Assembly: GCF_026651855.1 (NCBI RefSeq)
Contig: NZ_CP093280.1
Location: 412,001-476,000 of the forward strand
DNA length: 64,000 nt
Reading direction: 5' to 3'
DNA from: Pseudomonas silvicola
GTDB taxonomy: Bacteria > Pseudomonadota > Gammaproteobacteria > Pseudomonadales > Pseudomonadaceae
The position numbers were made by a program, and so were the translations under genes. A model generated the notes under the pieces. It made no database searches and was not told the origin of the DNA. It worked only from the letters and a program-made list of their open reading frames with translations. How positions within the stretch are numbered: the stretch's first letter is position 1; every line of letters begins with the position of its first letter. Shown here piece by piece: positions 37,301-45,567 of the stretch.

Positions 37301-38457
37301 TCATCGCCTGTTTCTGGTTGCTGATCTTCGCCCTGTTTGCTCTGGCTACCCGGCTGGGTAGCCTGCTGGGCCTGATCCCGGTGGTCAGCCAACTGCTGCT
37401 GGCTACATTCGGCCTGCCACTGTTGATGGGGCTGTGGATCGAACCTCATTGGCAGCTCGACGGCGCCGCACTGATTGCCCCCAGCTGGCTCAAGGCGCTT
37501 TACAGCCTGAGCTTCGCCCTGCTGCTGGGGCATATCCTCGGCGATGTGGGCCAGGCCCGGGTGGACAGTCAGAGCCTGAAGATCGCCCTGCCCAGCTTTG
37601 CCGTGCCCTTCGCCTGCGGTCTGGCCTGTGCGCACTGGCTGCTGCCGGCGCAACCGTGGCTGAGTACCCTGGCGGTGGGCCTGGTATTTGCCATCACCGC
37701 GATCCCGGTGCTGTACCTCTACCTGCGCCACATCGATTACCCGCCAGCGGCGCTGAGCCGGATGATTCAGGCGGCCATCGCCATCGACCTGGCCTGCTGG
37801 AGCCTGTTCGGCCTGGGCCAGGGCAGCCTGCACCTGAGCAGCCTGGCACTGCCGCTGCTGGGGGCCTGCGCGCCGTTGCTGCTGTTCGCCCTGCGCCTGC
37901 GCCAACCGTGGCCGTATGGCGCGCTGTTCCTGGCGCTGCTGGTAGCGGCCGAACACTACCGCCTGAACGCGCTGATTTTCGGCATCGGCTACCTCTTGTG
38001 CCTGAAACGCCTCAAGGTCGAGCTGAAACTGCCGCTAACTCCTTTCCTGGTCAAGACCGTGCAGAACGGCCTGGCGATACCGCTGATCATGACCTTCGGC
38101 ATCATTCAGATCGACGTCCACGCCGCCCTGCAAGGCCTGGGCTGGCTGCCGCTGTGCGCTCTGCTGGCGCTGCCCATCGCCAGCAAGGTACTGGGCAACT
38201 GGCTGGGGCTGCGCTGGGCCACGCCGTCGTTCCCGGGCGCCAGCCGCTGGCGCGAGAGCCTGCTGCTGAATATCCGTGGCTTGAGCGAGATCGTCTTTCT
38301 CAACCTGCTGCTGCAACAACAACTGATCAGCCCGGCGCTGTATTTCGCGCTGATGCTGATGGGCCTGTTCGCCACGCTGCTACCGGCGCTGGCAGGCCTG
38401 CCCCGTATTCCACTGACAACTGCTCAACCTGCAAGGAGGCACCATGCCGAACACTGA
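37297..38457 (+). CDS. Kef-like (CPA2-type) membrane antiporter-like protein
   Basis: 386 aa, about 11-12 hydrophobic segments starting directly at the N-terminus, with no soluble domain. The stretch NIRGLSEIVFLNLLLQ (about 324-339) resembles the NTRGLTELVVL signature of KefB-type cation/proton antiporters, and VGLVFAITAIPVLYLYLRH (about 126-144) is comparable to the core helices. An obvious RCK/NAD-binding domain is missing. A proton-coupled transport role beside the exporter is inference, and ion specificity is unknown. ATGA overlap upstream, 14-base overlap downstream. Confidence 0.75.
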   Translation: MIIACFWLLIFALFALATRLGSLLGLIPVVSQLLLATFGLPLLMGLWIEPHWQLDGAALIAPSWLKALYSLSFALLLGHILGDVGQARVDSQSLKIALPSFAVPFACGLACAHWLLPAQPWLSTLAVGLVFAITAIPVLYLYLRHIDYPPAALSRMIQAAIAIDLACWSLFGLGQGSLHLSSLALPLLGACAPLLLFALRLRQPWPYGALFLALLVAAEHYRLNALIFGIGYLLCLKRLKVELKLPLTPFLVKTVQNGLAIPLIMTFGIIQIDVHAALQGLGWLPLCALLALPIASKVLGNWLGLRWATPSFPGASRWRESLLLNIRGLSEIVFLNLLLQQQLISPALYFALMLMGLFATLLPALAGLPRIPLTTAQPARRHHAEH

Positions 38458-39688
38458 GATGGAACAACGCCAGGTAGTGGTGATTGGCGCTGGGCCGTCG
38501 GGTGCCATCGCTGCCGCCCTGCTCAAGCGCCGTGGCCACGATGTGCTGATCATCGAGCGCCAGCAATTCCCGCGTTTTTCCATCGGCGAAAGCCTGCTGT
38601 CGCACTGCATCGACTTCATCGACGAAGCCGGCATGCTCGACGCCGTGCAGGCCGCTGGTTTCCAAGTGAAGAACGGCGCCGCCTTCGCCTGCGGCGGTGA
38701 GTACAGCGCTTTCGATTTCGGCGATACCTTCAGCAAGGGCCGGCCCACCACCTTCCAGGTACAGCGCGCCGACTTCGACAAGCTGCTGGCTGACCAGGCC
38801 GAACGGCAAGGTGTGGAAATCCGCTACGAACACGAGATCATCAATGCCGACGTCAGCGCTACGCGCCCGGTGCTGCAAGCCCGCCGCCCGGACGGCAGCG
38901 AGTATGCCGTGCAGGCCGACTTCGTCCTCGACGCCAGCGGCTACGGCCGTGTTCTGCCACGCTTGCTCGACCTGGAAGCGCCATCGAACTTCCCGGTGCG
39001 CAAGGCTGTGTTCACCCACATCGAAGACCGCATCGACTGCCAGGGCTTTGATCGCAACAAGATCCTCGTCACCACCCACCCCGAGCATCGCGATGTATGG
39101 TTCTGGACCATCCCGTTCAGCAACGGCCGTTGCTCCCTGGGTGTGGTTGCCGGCGCCGAGCGTTTCGAAGGTCACGACGACCTGGACGCTTGCCTGAAAA
39201 GCTTCGTGGCCCAGACCCCGAGCCTGGCCAAGGTACTGCAGTACGCCGAGTGGGACACTCCGGCGCGCACCATCGGTGGTTACTCGGCCAACGTCAAGGC
39301 GCTGCACGGCCAGGGTTATGCACTGTTGGGCAACGCTGCCGAGTTCCTGGACCCGGTGTTCTCCTCGGGCGTGACCATCGCCATGCGCTCGGCGAGCATG
39401 GCCGCCGGGCTGCTGGACCGTCAGCTGCGTGGCGAGGCGGTGGACTGGCAAGGCGAGTTCGCCGAACCGCTCAAGCGCGGTGTCGATACGTTCCGCGCCT
39501 ATGTGGAAGGCTGGTACGACGGCAGCTTCCAGGACGTGATCTTCCACCCTGGCAGTTCACCCGAGATCCGCGCCATGATCAGCGCCATCCTGGCCGGCTA
39601 CGCCTGGGACGCGCGCAACCCCTTCGTTGCCGAGCCCAAGCGGCGCTTGCGCATGCTGACGGAAATCTGTGCGCGGGTGCCGGCATGA
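38444..39688 (+). CDS. Flavin-dependent oxidoreductase with halogenase hallmarks
   Basis: 414 aa. It has an FAD-binding GAGPSG (15-20), GES (48-50), a Lys in VKNGAAF (K76) where flavin halogenases have their catalytic Lys, the WxWxIP-type motif WFWTIP (219-224) that blocks monooxygenation, and the second FAD motif GNAAEFLDPVFSSGV (near 302). These are the known halogenase marks. Related proteins in non-halogenated APE clusters are annotated as plain oxidoreductases, so halogenation (as of xanthomonadin, a brominated aryl polyene) is possible but not proven. The ATG at 38444 has AAGGAGG upstream. It is followed by the methyltransferase with ATGA overlap. Confidence 0.85.
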   Translation: MPNTEMEQRQVVVIGAGPSGAIAAALLKRRGHDVLIIERQQFPRFSIGESLLSHCIDFIDEAGMLDAVQAAGFQVKNGAAFACGGEYSAFDFGDTFSKGRPTTFQVQRADFDKLLADQAERQGVEIRYEHEIINADVSATRPVLQARRPDGSEYAVQADFVLDASGYGRVLPRLLDLEAPSNFPVRKAVFTHIEDRIDCQGFDRNKILVTTHPEHRDVWFWTIPFSNGRCSLGVVAGAERFEGHDDLDACLKSFVAQTPSLAKVLQYAEWDTPARTIGGYSANVKALHGQGYALLGNAAEFLDPVFSSGVTIAMRSASMAAGLLDRQLRGEAVDWQGEFAEPLKRGVDTFRAYVEGWYDGSFQDVIFHPGSSPEIRAMISAILAGYAWDARNPFVAEPKRRLRMLTEICARVPA

Positions 39689-40416
39689 GCGGCCCATACC
39701 TCAGCGACAGCTACGTGGAGGAAACCCGCTTCGGCTTCTGGTTCCTGCGCAGCCATACCTGGCAGCATCACGTACTGCGTGTAGCCATCAATGACCTGCG
39801 CAGCCTGTTCAGCGAGCCACTGCCCAGTGCCCCTGTGGTGCTGGATGCCGGTTGTGGGCAGGGCAAGTCCTTCCAGTACCTGAACAAGGTGTTCAACCCT
39901 GGCCACCTGCTGGGCAGCGACGCCGACCCGCACAGCGTTGCGCTCAGCCGCCAGGAAGCCACGCGCCTGGGCCTGAACGCCGAGGTGCGAGGCGCCGACT
40001 GCGCGCACTTGCCTTACACCGACGCCAGCGTCGACCTGCTGTTCTGCCACCAGACGTTTCACCACCTGGTTGAGCAGGAACAGGCCCTGGCCGAGTTCTA
40101 CCGCGTGCTCAAACCCGGTGGGTACCTGCTGTTCGCCGAATCCACCGAGGCCTACATCGACACCTGGGTGATCCGCTGGCTGTTCCGCCACCCCATGCAT
40201 GTGCAGAAAAGCGCCGCCGGCTACCTGACCATGATCCGCCAGCAGGGCTTCGAATTCGGCCCGCGAAACGTCTCCTACCCTTACCTGTGGTGGAGCCGCG
40301 CCAAGGACTTCGGCCTGTTGGAACGCCTGGGCATCCGCAAGCCCAAGCCCTTCGGCCAGCGTGAGGAAACCCTGGTCAACGTGGTCGCGCGCAAGCCGCT
40401 GGGTGCTCAACCATGA
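39685..40416 (+). CDS. Class I SAM-dependent methyltransferase of the APE cluster
   Basis: 243 aa. Motif I VLDAGCGQGKS (about 52-62), acidic motif II GSDADPHS, post-I ADCAHLPYTDASVDLLFCH and motif III LKPGGYLLFAES are present. It probably methylates the aryl ring or hydroxyl of the starter, as APE headgroups often carry a methyl (inference). The start is the ATG in the ATGA overlap with the preceding gene. No signal peptide. Confidence 0.88.
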   Translation: MSGPYLSDSYVEETRFGFWFLRSHTWQHHVLRVAINDLRSLFSEPLPSAPVVLDAGCGQGKSFQYLNKVFNPGHLLGSDADPHSVALSRQEATRLGLNAEVRGADCAHLPYTDASVDLLFCHQTFHHLVEQEQALAEFYRVLKPGGYLLFAESTEAYIDTWVIRWLFRHPMHVQKSAAGYLTMIRQQGFEFGPRNVSYPYLWWSRAKDFGLLERLGIRKPKPFGQREETLVNVVARKPLGAQP

Positions 40417-40898
40417 AACGCCTGCTGTGGCTGGCCTGTGCCCTGCTGCTGAGTGCCTGCGCCAGCCGCCCGCCGCTGCCGGCGCAACTGCCCGCCCTGG
40501 CGCTGCCCTTGCAACTGCACGTACAGCGCCAGCAGGGTGAGCAACGTCAGGACTGGTTGCTGGTGGTGCAGCAACTGGACGGCGGCCTGCGCTGGTCGAT
40601 GATCGACCCGCTGGGCATTCCCCTGGCGCGGCAACGGCTGGTCGATGGCCAGTGGCAAGCCGACGGTCTGCTGCCACCCAACCCCGAGGCCCGTGAGCTG
40701 TTCGCCGCCCTGCTGTTCGCGCTGACCGATGACCAGCAACTGGCCACCTTGTACCCGGCGGCCACCGCCACCGCCAGCGACCGCCAGCTCGGCCAGCGCT
40801 GGCATGCCCACTACCGGTCGCGCAACGATCTGACCCTGGACCTGGAGCACGGCCTGCACTACCGGATAAGCCCCTTGCCTACCGAGGTATCCCCGTGA
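40413..40898 (+). CDS. DUF3261-type lipoprotein of the APE cluster
   Basis: 161 aa. The signal peptide MKRLLWLACALLLSAC has lipobox LLSAC with Cys16, so it is a lipoprotein; the residue after Cys is Ala, which permits outer-membrane sorting. It contains the conserved LLVVQQLDGGLRWSMIDPLGIPLA stretch split over a beta-rich domain. Related proteins (ApeN-like) are found next to the APE transport genes and may receive the pigment in the outer membrane, which is inference. Confidence 0.82.
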   Translation: MKRLLWLACALLLSACASRPPLPAQLPALALPLQLHVQRQQGEQRQDWLLVVQQLDGGLRWSMIDPLGIPLARQRLVDGQWQADGLLPPNPEARELFAALLFALTDDQQLATLYPAATATASDRQLGQRWHAHYRSRNDLTLDLEHGLHYRISPLPTEVSP

Positions 40899-42082
40899 CC
40901 GCCTACCTGAACGCGCTGGGCGTGGTATGCGCCCTGGGCCGCGACCAGGCCGAAGTAGCCAGTGCCCTGTTCACCGGCGCCAGCCCCGGCCTGCGCCTGC
41001 AGAGCGGCTGGGTACCGGACCGTACGCTGACCGTGGGCGCCGTGCCCGGCGAACTCGCCCCCCTGCCGGCGCATCTGGCCGGCCTGCAAAGCCGCAATAA
41101 CCAGTTGCTGCTGGAAGCCGCCGTGCAGATCGAAAGCCAACTGCGTGCCGCCGTGCAGCGCTACGGTGCCGACCGTGTGGGCGTGGTGATGGGTACCAGC
41201 ACCTCGGGCATCGAAGAAGCCAGCCAGGGTATCGCCACCTACTTGCGCGACGGCCAGTTCCCCGCGGGCTACCTGTATGACCAGCAAGAGTTGAACGCAC
41301 CGGCGGACTTCCTGGTGCAATGGCTGCAACTGACCGGCCCGGCCTATGTGATTTCCACTGCCTGCACCTCCAGTGCCCGGGCACTGATGAGCGCCCGCCG
41401 CCTGCTGGACATGGGCCTGTGCGACGCCGTGGTGTGCGGCGGCGTGGACAGCCTGTGCAAGCTGACCCTCAATGGCTTCAGCGCACTGGAAGCGGTGTCC
41501 GACCAGCGCTGCAACCCTTTCTCCGCAAACCGCAGCGGCATCAACATCGGCGAAGCCGCCGCCCTGTTCCTCATGACCCGCGAACACCAGGGCGTCGCCC
41601 GGCCCGTGGCGCTGCTGGGGGCCGGTGCCAGTTGCGACGCGCACCACATTTCCGCCCCCGAGCCCAGCGGCCGCGGCGCCGTCGAGGCCATGACCAAGGC
41701 CCTGCGCCAGGCGGGCATCGAGGCCCGTCAGGTGAATTATCTGAACCTGCACGGCACCGCCACCCAGCACAACGACGCCATGGAGAGCCATGCCGTGGCC
41801 CGGCTGTTCCCCGGCGGGGTGCCTTGCTCGTCCACCAAACCCTTGAGCGGCCATACCCTTGGCGCCGCCGGTGCGCTGGAAGCGGCCTTCTGCTACCTGA
41901 GCCTGCAAGCCGATACCTTGCCGCCCCATGTATGGGACGGCCAGGCCGACGAACAGTTGCCACCCCTGACCTGGGTGAAGCCGGGCCAGCGCCTGGAACC
42001 TTTGCCCCAACGCCACCTGATGAGCAATTCGTTTGCCTTCGGGGGCAACAATGTCAGCCTGATTATTGGAGACGCCCCATGA
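40895..42082 (+). CDS. apeO: 3-oxoacyl-ACP synthase (APE ketosynthase)
   Basis: 395 aa FabF/FabB-type ketosynthase, GTG start overlapping the preceding stop (GTGA). Catalytic triad: C157 in TACTSS, H286 in NLHGTAT and H320 in SGHTLGAAG. The decarboxylating condensation of malonyl-ACP with the polyene chain is expected, probably in a complex with the short ketosynthase-like protein encoded first in the cluster. FGGNNVSLI near the C-terminus is typical. Confidence 0.9.
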   Translation: MTAYLNALGVVCALGRDQAEVASALFTGASPGLRLQSGWVPDRTLTVGAVPGELAPLPAHLAGLQSRNNQLLLEAAVQIESQLRAAVQRYGADRVGVVMGTSTSGIEEASQGIATYLRDGQFPAGYLYDQQELNAPADFLVQWLQLTGPAYVISTACTSSARALMSARRLLDMGLCDAVVCGGVDSLCKLTLNGFSALEAVSDQRCNPFSANRSGINIGEAAALFLMTREHQGVARPVALLGAGASCDAHHISAPEPSGRGAVEAMTKALRQAGIEARQVNYLNLHGTATQHNDAMESHAVARLFPGGVPCSSTKPLSGHTLGAAGALEAAFCYLSLQADTLPPHVWDGQADEQLPPLTWVKPGQRLEPLPQRHLMSNSFAFGGNNVSLIIGDAP

Positions 42083-42543
42083 TTGCCTGGCCCGTCGCCG
42101 AGCTACTGCCCCACGCTGGCGACATGATCCTGATAGACCACGTCGAACGCTTCGACGAAGACAACATCCACACCCACGTCACGGTGCGCGCCGGTGGCCT
42201 GTTCAACCGTGAGGACGGCAGCCTGCCGGCCTGGGTCGGCGTGGAACTGATGGCCCAGACCGTCGCCGCCTACGCGGGCTGCCGCGCGCGCCAGAACGGG
42301 CAGCCGGTGGAAATGGGCTTTTTGCTGGGCACTCGAAAGTTCGAGTGCAACGTCGAACACTTCCCCGTCGACAGTGCCCTGCAAATCCACGCCCTGCGCT
42401 CGCTGGAAGACGAGAGCGGCATGGGCGTCTTCGAATGCCATTTAAGGGGCCCCGGCATCCAGGCCAGCGCCCGCCTCAACGTTTACCGCCCGCCCCAGGC
42501 CGAACAGTACCTGGGCCAGGCACAGGAGCCTGCACATGTCTGA
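42079..42543 (+). CDS. apeP: 3-hydroxyacyl-ACP dehydratase (ApeP-like)
   Basis: 154 aa hot-dog dehydratase. H12 in LLPHAGDMILID is the FabA/FabZ-type catalytic His, and the ELMAQTVAAYAGCRA helix (about 56-70) matches the family. It produces the trans double bonds of the polyene. It is a separate protein, unlike the hot-dog domain fused to the ligase at 29127-30800; I recall that in other APE clusters the two dehydratases work together. ATGA overlap with the ketosynthase. Confidence 0.87.
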   Translation: MIAWPVAELLPHAGDMILIDHVERFDEDNIHTHVTVRAGGLFNREDGSLPAWVGVELMAQTVAAYAGCRARQNGQPVEMGFLLGTRKFECNVEHFPVDSALQIHALRSLEDESGMGVFECHLRGPGIQASARLNVYRPPQAEQYLGQAQEPAHV

Positions 42544-43264
42544 AACCATTCTGGTCACCGGCTCGAGCCGCGGCATTGGCCGCGCCATCGCCCTGCGCCT
42601 GGCCCAGGCCGGCTTTGACCTGGTGCTGCACTGCCGCAGCGGCCGCCCCGAGGCCGAGGCCGTCCAGGCAGAAGTTCAGGCCCTGGGCCGTCAGGCCCGG
42701 GTGCTGCAGTTCGACGTGGCTGACCGCGCCACCTGTGCCCAGGTGCTGCTGGACGACGTGGAAACCCATGGCGCCTACTATGGCGTGGTGTGCAATGCCG
42801 GCCTGACCCGCGACGGCGCCTTCCCGGCGCTGAGCGAAGAAGACTGGGACCTGGTGATGCGTACCAACCTGGACGGTTTCTACAACGTGCTGCACCCGGT
42901 GATGATGCCCATGATCCGCCGCCGCGCCCCGGGGCGCATCGTTTGCATCACCTCGGTATCAGGCCTGATCGGCAACCGCGGGCAGGTCAACTACAGCGCA
43001 TCCAAAGCCGGTGTGATCGGTGCTGCCAAAGCCCTGGCCATCGAGCTGGGCAAGCGCAAGATCACCGTCAACTGCGTGGCCCCCGGCCTTATCGACACCG
43101 CCATGCTCGACGAGAATGTGCCGGTGGACGAACTGATGAAAATGGTCCCGGCCCAGCGCCTGGGCACGCCGGAAGAAGTAGCGGGGGCGGTCAACTTCCT
43201 GATGTCCGCCGAGGCTGGCTACATCACCCGCCAAGTGCTGGCCGTCAACGGGGGCCTGTGCTGA
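42536..43264 (+). CDS. apeQ: 3-oxoacyl-ACP reductase (FabG-like ketoreductase)
   Basis: 242 aa short-chain dehydrogenase. The cofactor motif GSSRGIGRA (8-16), NAG in VVCNAGLTRDG, and the catalytic Ser-Tyr-Lys (SVSGL and NYSASKAG) are all present. It reduces 3-oxoacyl-ACP in each polyene cycle using NADPH. It overlaps the dehydratase by eight bases, and its stop TGA shares a base with the next ATG (TGATG). Confidence 0.9.
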   Translation: MSETILVTGSSRGIGRAIALRLAQAGFDLVLHCRSGRPEAEAVQAEVQALGRQARVLQFDVADRATCAQVLLDDVETHGAYYGVVCNAGLTRDGAFPALSEEDWDLVMRTNLDGFYNVLHPVMMPMIRRRAPGRIVCITSVSGLIGNRGQVNYSASKAGVIGAAKALAIELGKRKITVNCVAPGLIDTAMLDENVPVDELMKMVPAQRLGTPEEVAGAVNFLMSAEAGYITRQVLAVNGGLC

Positions 43265-44490
43265 TGAAGCGCGTCGTCGTCACCGGCATGGCCGGTATCA
43301 CCTCCCTGGGCAGCGACTGGGCCAGCATCGCCGGGCAGTTCGCGGCCAACCGCAGTGGCATTCGGCGCATGGATGAATGGGACCGCTTCGAAGAGCTGAA
43401 CACCCGCCTGGCCGGCCCCATCGATGACTTCAAGGTGCCCAGCCACTGGACCCGCAAACAGCTGCGCAGCATGGGCCGTGTGTCGCGGCTTTCGGTAGCG
43501 GCGGCAGAACAGGCCCTGGCCGACGCCGGCCTGCTGGGCGACCCGAGCATTCGTGACGGGCGCATGGGCGTGGCCTGTGGCTCGTCCACCGGTAGCACCG
43601 ATGAGATCAAGGCGTTCGGCAACATGCTGCTCAACTCGGTGGCCGAGGGCCTGAACGCCAACTCCTACGTTCGCATGATGCCCCACACCACCGCGGCCAA
43701 CATCAGCATCTTCTTCGGCCTGACCGGGCGCCTGATTCCCACGTCCAGCGCTTGCACCAGCGGTAGCCAGGGCATCGGCTATGCCTACGAGGCCATCAAG
43801 TTCGGCCGCCTGCCGTTGATGCTCGCCGGTGGCGCGGAAGAACTGTGCCCTACCGAGGCCATGGTATTCGACGCCCTGTACGCCACCAGCCTGAAGAACG
43901 ACGCCCCGCAGAGCAGCCCGCGCCCCTATGACAGCGGCCGCGACGGCCTGGTGATCGGCGAAGGCGGCGGCATGCTGGTGCTTGAGGAACTGGAGCACGC
44001 CTTGGCCCGTGGCGCGCATATTCATGCCGAGATCGTCGGCTTCGGCAGCAACGCCGACGGCCAGCACACCACGCGCCCGGAGCAGGCCACGATGCGCCGC
44101 GCCATGGAGCTGGCCCTGGAAGATGCCGCATTGGCGCCCCAGGCCATCGGCTACGTCAACGGCCACGGCACCGCTACCGAACAGGGCGATATCGCCGAAA
44201 CCCAGGCTACCAGCAGCCTGTTCGGCCCACGCATGGCCATCAGCTCGCAGAAGAGCTTCCTGGGCCACACCCTGGGGGCCTGTGGGGCGCTGGAGTCCTG
44301 GTTCAGCATCGAGATGATGAACCGCGACCAGTACGTGCACACCTTCAACCTGGATGCCGTCGACCCGCTGTGCGGTGAACTGGACTACCTGCGTGGCGGC
44401 TTCCGCGCCATGAGCAATGAATACGTGATGAACAACAACTTTGCCTTCGGCGGCGTCAACACCTCGCTGATCTTCCGCCGCTGGGCCTGA
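43264..44490 (+). CDS. apeR: Second 3-oxoacyl-ACP synthase (ApeR-like ketosynthase)
   Basis: 408 aa. Catalytic C164 in SACTSGSQG, H301 in NGHGTAT and H335 in LGHTLGA. The start MKRVVVTGMAGITSLG is typical of FabF. Having two complete ketosynthases plus a short CLF-like protein is characteristic of APE clusters, and this one may perform the first condensation on the aryl starter (inference). It is the last of the overlapping genes. Confidence 0.9.
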   Translation: MKRVVVTGMAGITSLGSDWASIAGQFAANRSGIRRMDEWDRFEELNTRLAGPIDDFKVPSHWTRKQLRSMGRVSRLSVAAAEQALADAGLLGDPSIRDGRMGVACGSSTGSTDEIKAFGNMLLNSVAEGLNANSYVRMMPHTTAANISIFFGLTGRLIPTSSACTSGSQGIGYAYEAIKFGRLPLMLAGGAEELCPTEAMVFDALYATSLKNDAPQSSPRPYDSGRDGLVIGEGGGMLVLEELEHALARGAHIHAEIVGFGSNADGQHTTRPEQATMRRAMELALEDAALAPQAIGYVNGHGTATEQGDIAETQATSSLFGPRMAISSQKSFLGHTLGACGALESWFSIEMMNRDQYVHTFNLDAVDPLCGELDYLRGGFRAMSNEYVMNNNFAFGGVNTSLIFRRWA

Positions 44491-44516
44491 TTTTCATGAA
44501 ACCTGGAGAAAATGGA

Positions 44517-44963
44517 ATGTCTTCCATGCTACGCCTGCTGCTGGTCGTGCTGATGCTGGCCAGCGTCACCGCCTGCACCAATCGCAAGTTGATTACTCCT
44601 GACCGCGCCGTCCCAGTGACATTGAACACCAGCAAGGAGCAGGTCAAGCAGGCCATCCTCAGCACCCTGAGCGCCCGCAAGTGGACCGTGGAAAGCATCG
44701 GCCCCGATGTGATCCGCGCCCAGGTGAACGTGCGGGAAAAGTACAGCGCCACGGTCGACATCGCCTACGACGCCAACCACTACCGCATCAACTACCGCGA
44801 CAGCCAGGAGCTGAGCTACAGGGACGGCAAGATCAACCGCAACTACAACCGCTGGGTGATCCTGCTGGACCGCAGCATCATGCGCAAACTCAAGGGTGAA
44901 CAACGCGACGCGCAGACCGAACGCGACGTGGCCGAGCTGCAAGGCACGGCTGCCACCCACTGA
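44517..44963 (+). CDS. Small lipoprotein at the end of the APE cluster
   Basis: About 148 aa from ATG 44517, with TGGAG nine bases upstream; an ATG at 44496 lies in frame but lacks a site. The signal peptide ends in VTAC (lipobox), so the mature protein is a lipoprotein with Cys near residue 20. The remainder shows Thr/Lys-rich strands (TSKEQVKQAILSTLSARKW, NYRDSQELSYRDGKINRNYNRW). It is not a family I can name. It begins 26 bases after the ketosynthase, so it may be in the same transcript. Confidence 0.75.
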   Translation: MSSMLRLLLVVLMLASVTACTNRKLITPDRAVPVTLNTSKEQVKQAILSTLSARKWTVESIGPDVIRAQVNVREKYSATVDIAYDANHYRINYRDSQELSYRDGKINRNYNRWVILLDRSIMRKLKGEQRDAQTERDVAELQGTAATH

Positions 44964-44991
44964 TTTCATACCCCGTAAAAGGAAAGACACC

Positions 44992-45438
44992 ATGTACATC
45001 AAACACTGGGCTGCCGCCGCTACCGTGGCCCTGCTCGCACTGCCCGGCATCAGCCAGGCCCGTGACACGCAGTTGTACCTGCCGTTCCAGAAAGTAGTCG
45101 CGCAGATGACCGCCGAAGGCAAGATCGATGGTTCGGTGAAGTACTACCTGGCGGGCAACCAGCCGCGTGGCAAGGTCACCGTGGTGAGCCCGAATGCCAT
45201 CACCAACAAGAAGACCAACGCCTTCAACAAGTCCGACACCGAAGCCTGTGAATGGGCCTTGCAGTCGGCCATCCTGACCCTGGATTCAGCAGCGAAGAAA
45301 GTCGGCGCCAACGCCGTGACCAATATCGTCAGCTACTACAAATCCAATGCCCACGCCGATGCCAACAACTATGAATGCCATGCTGGCGCATTCATTGGCG
45401 GCGTAGCGCTCAAGGGTGATTTGAGCAAGGTGCAGTAA
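44992..45438 (+). CDS. Uncharacterised periplasmic protein (often mislabelled excinuclease subunit)
   Basis: 148 aa from ATG 44992, preceded by AAAGGAAAG. The signal peptide MYIKHWAAAATVALLALPG ends near AQA|RDTQLYLPF. The mature protein has two conserved Cys (EACEWAL and NYECHAG), likely a disulfide, and a C-terminal hydrophobic strand AFIGGVALKG. Similar Pseudomonas proteins carry the label excinuclease ATPase subunit, but it has no ABC or Walker motifs. Function unknown. It is the last + strand gene of the block and may or may not belong to the pigment operon. Confidence 0.78.
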   Translation: MYIKHWAAAATVALLALPGISQARDTQLYLPFQKVVAQMTAEGKIDGSVKYYLAGNQPRGKVTVVSPNAITNKKTNAFNKSDTEACEWALQSAILTLDSAAKKVGANAVTNIVSYYKSNAHADANNYECHAGAFIGGVALKGDLSKVQ

Positions 45439-45567
45439 GCCCTGCCGTACCAACCGCCGCCAGGACGCGTCCCTGTCAGACCTCTATGGAAGTGGCCGCA
45501 AGGCCGCGTCGGCGGCACACCCGATTCAGAGGCGCGGTGCCTGCCTGAGCAGGCCCGCGCCCTGCGG

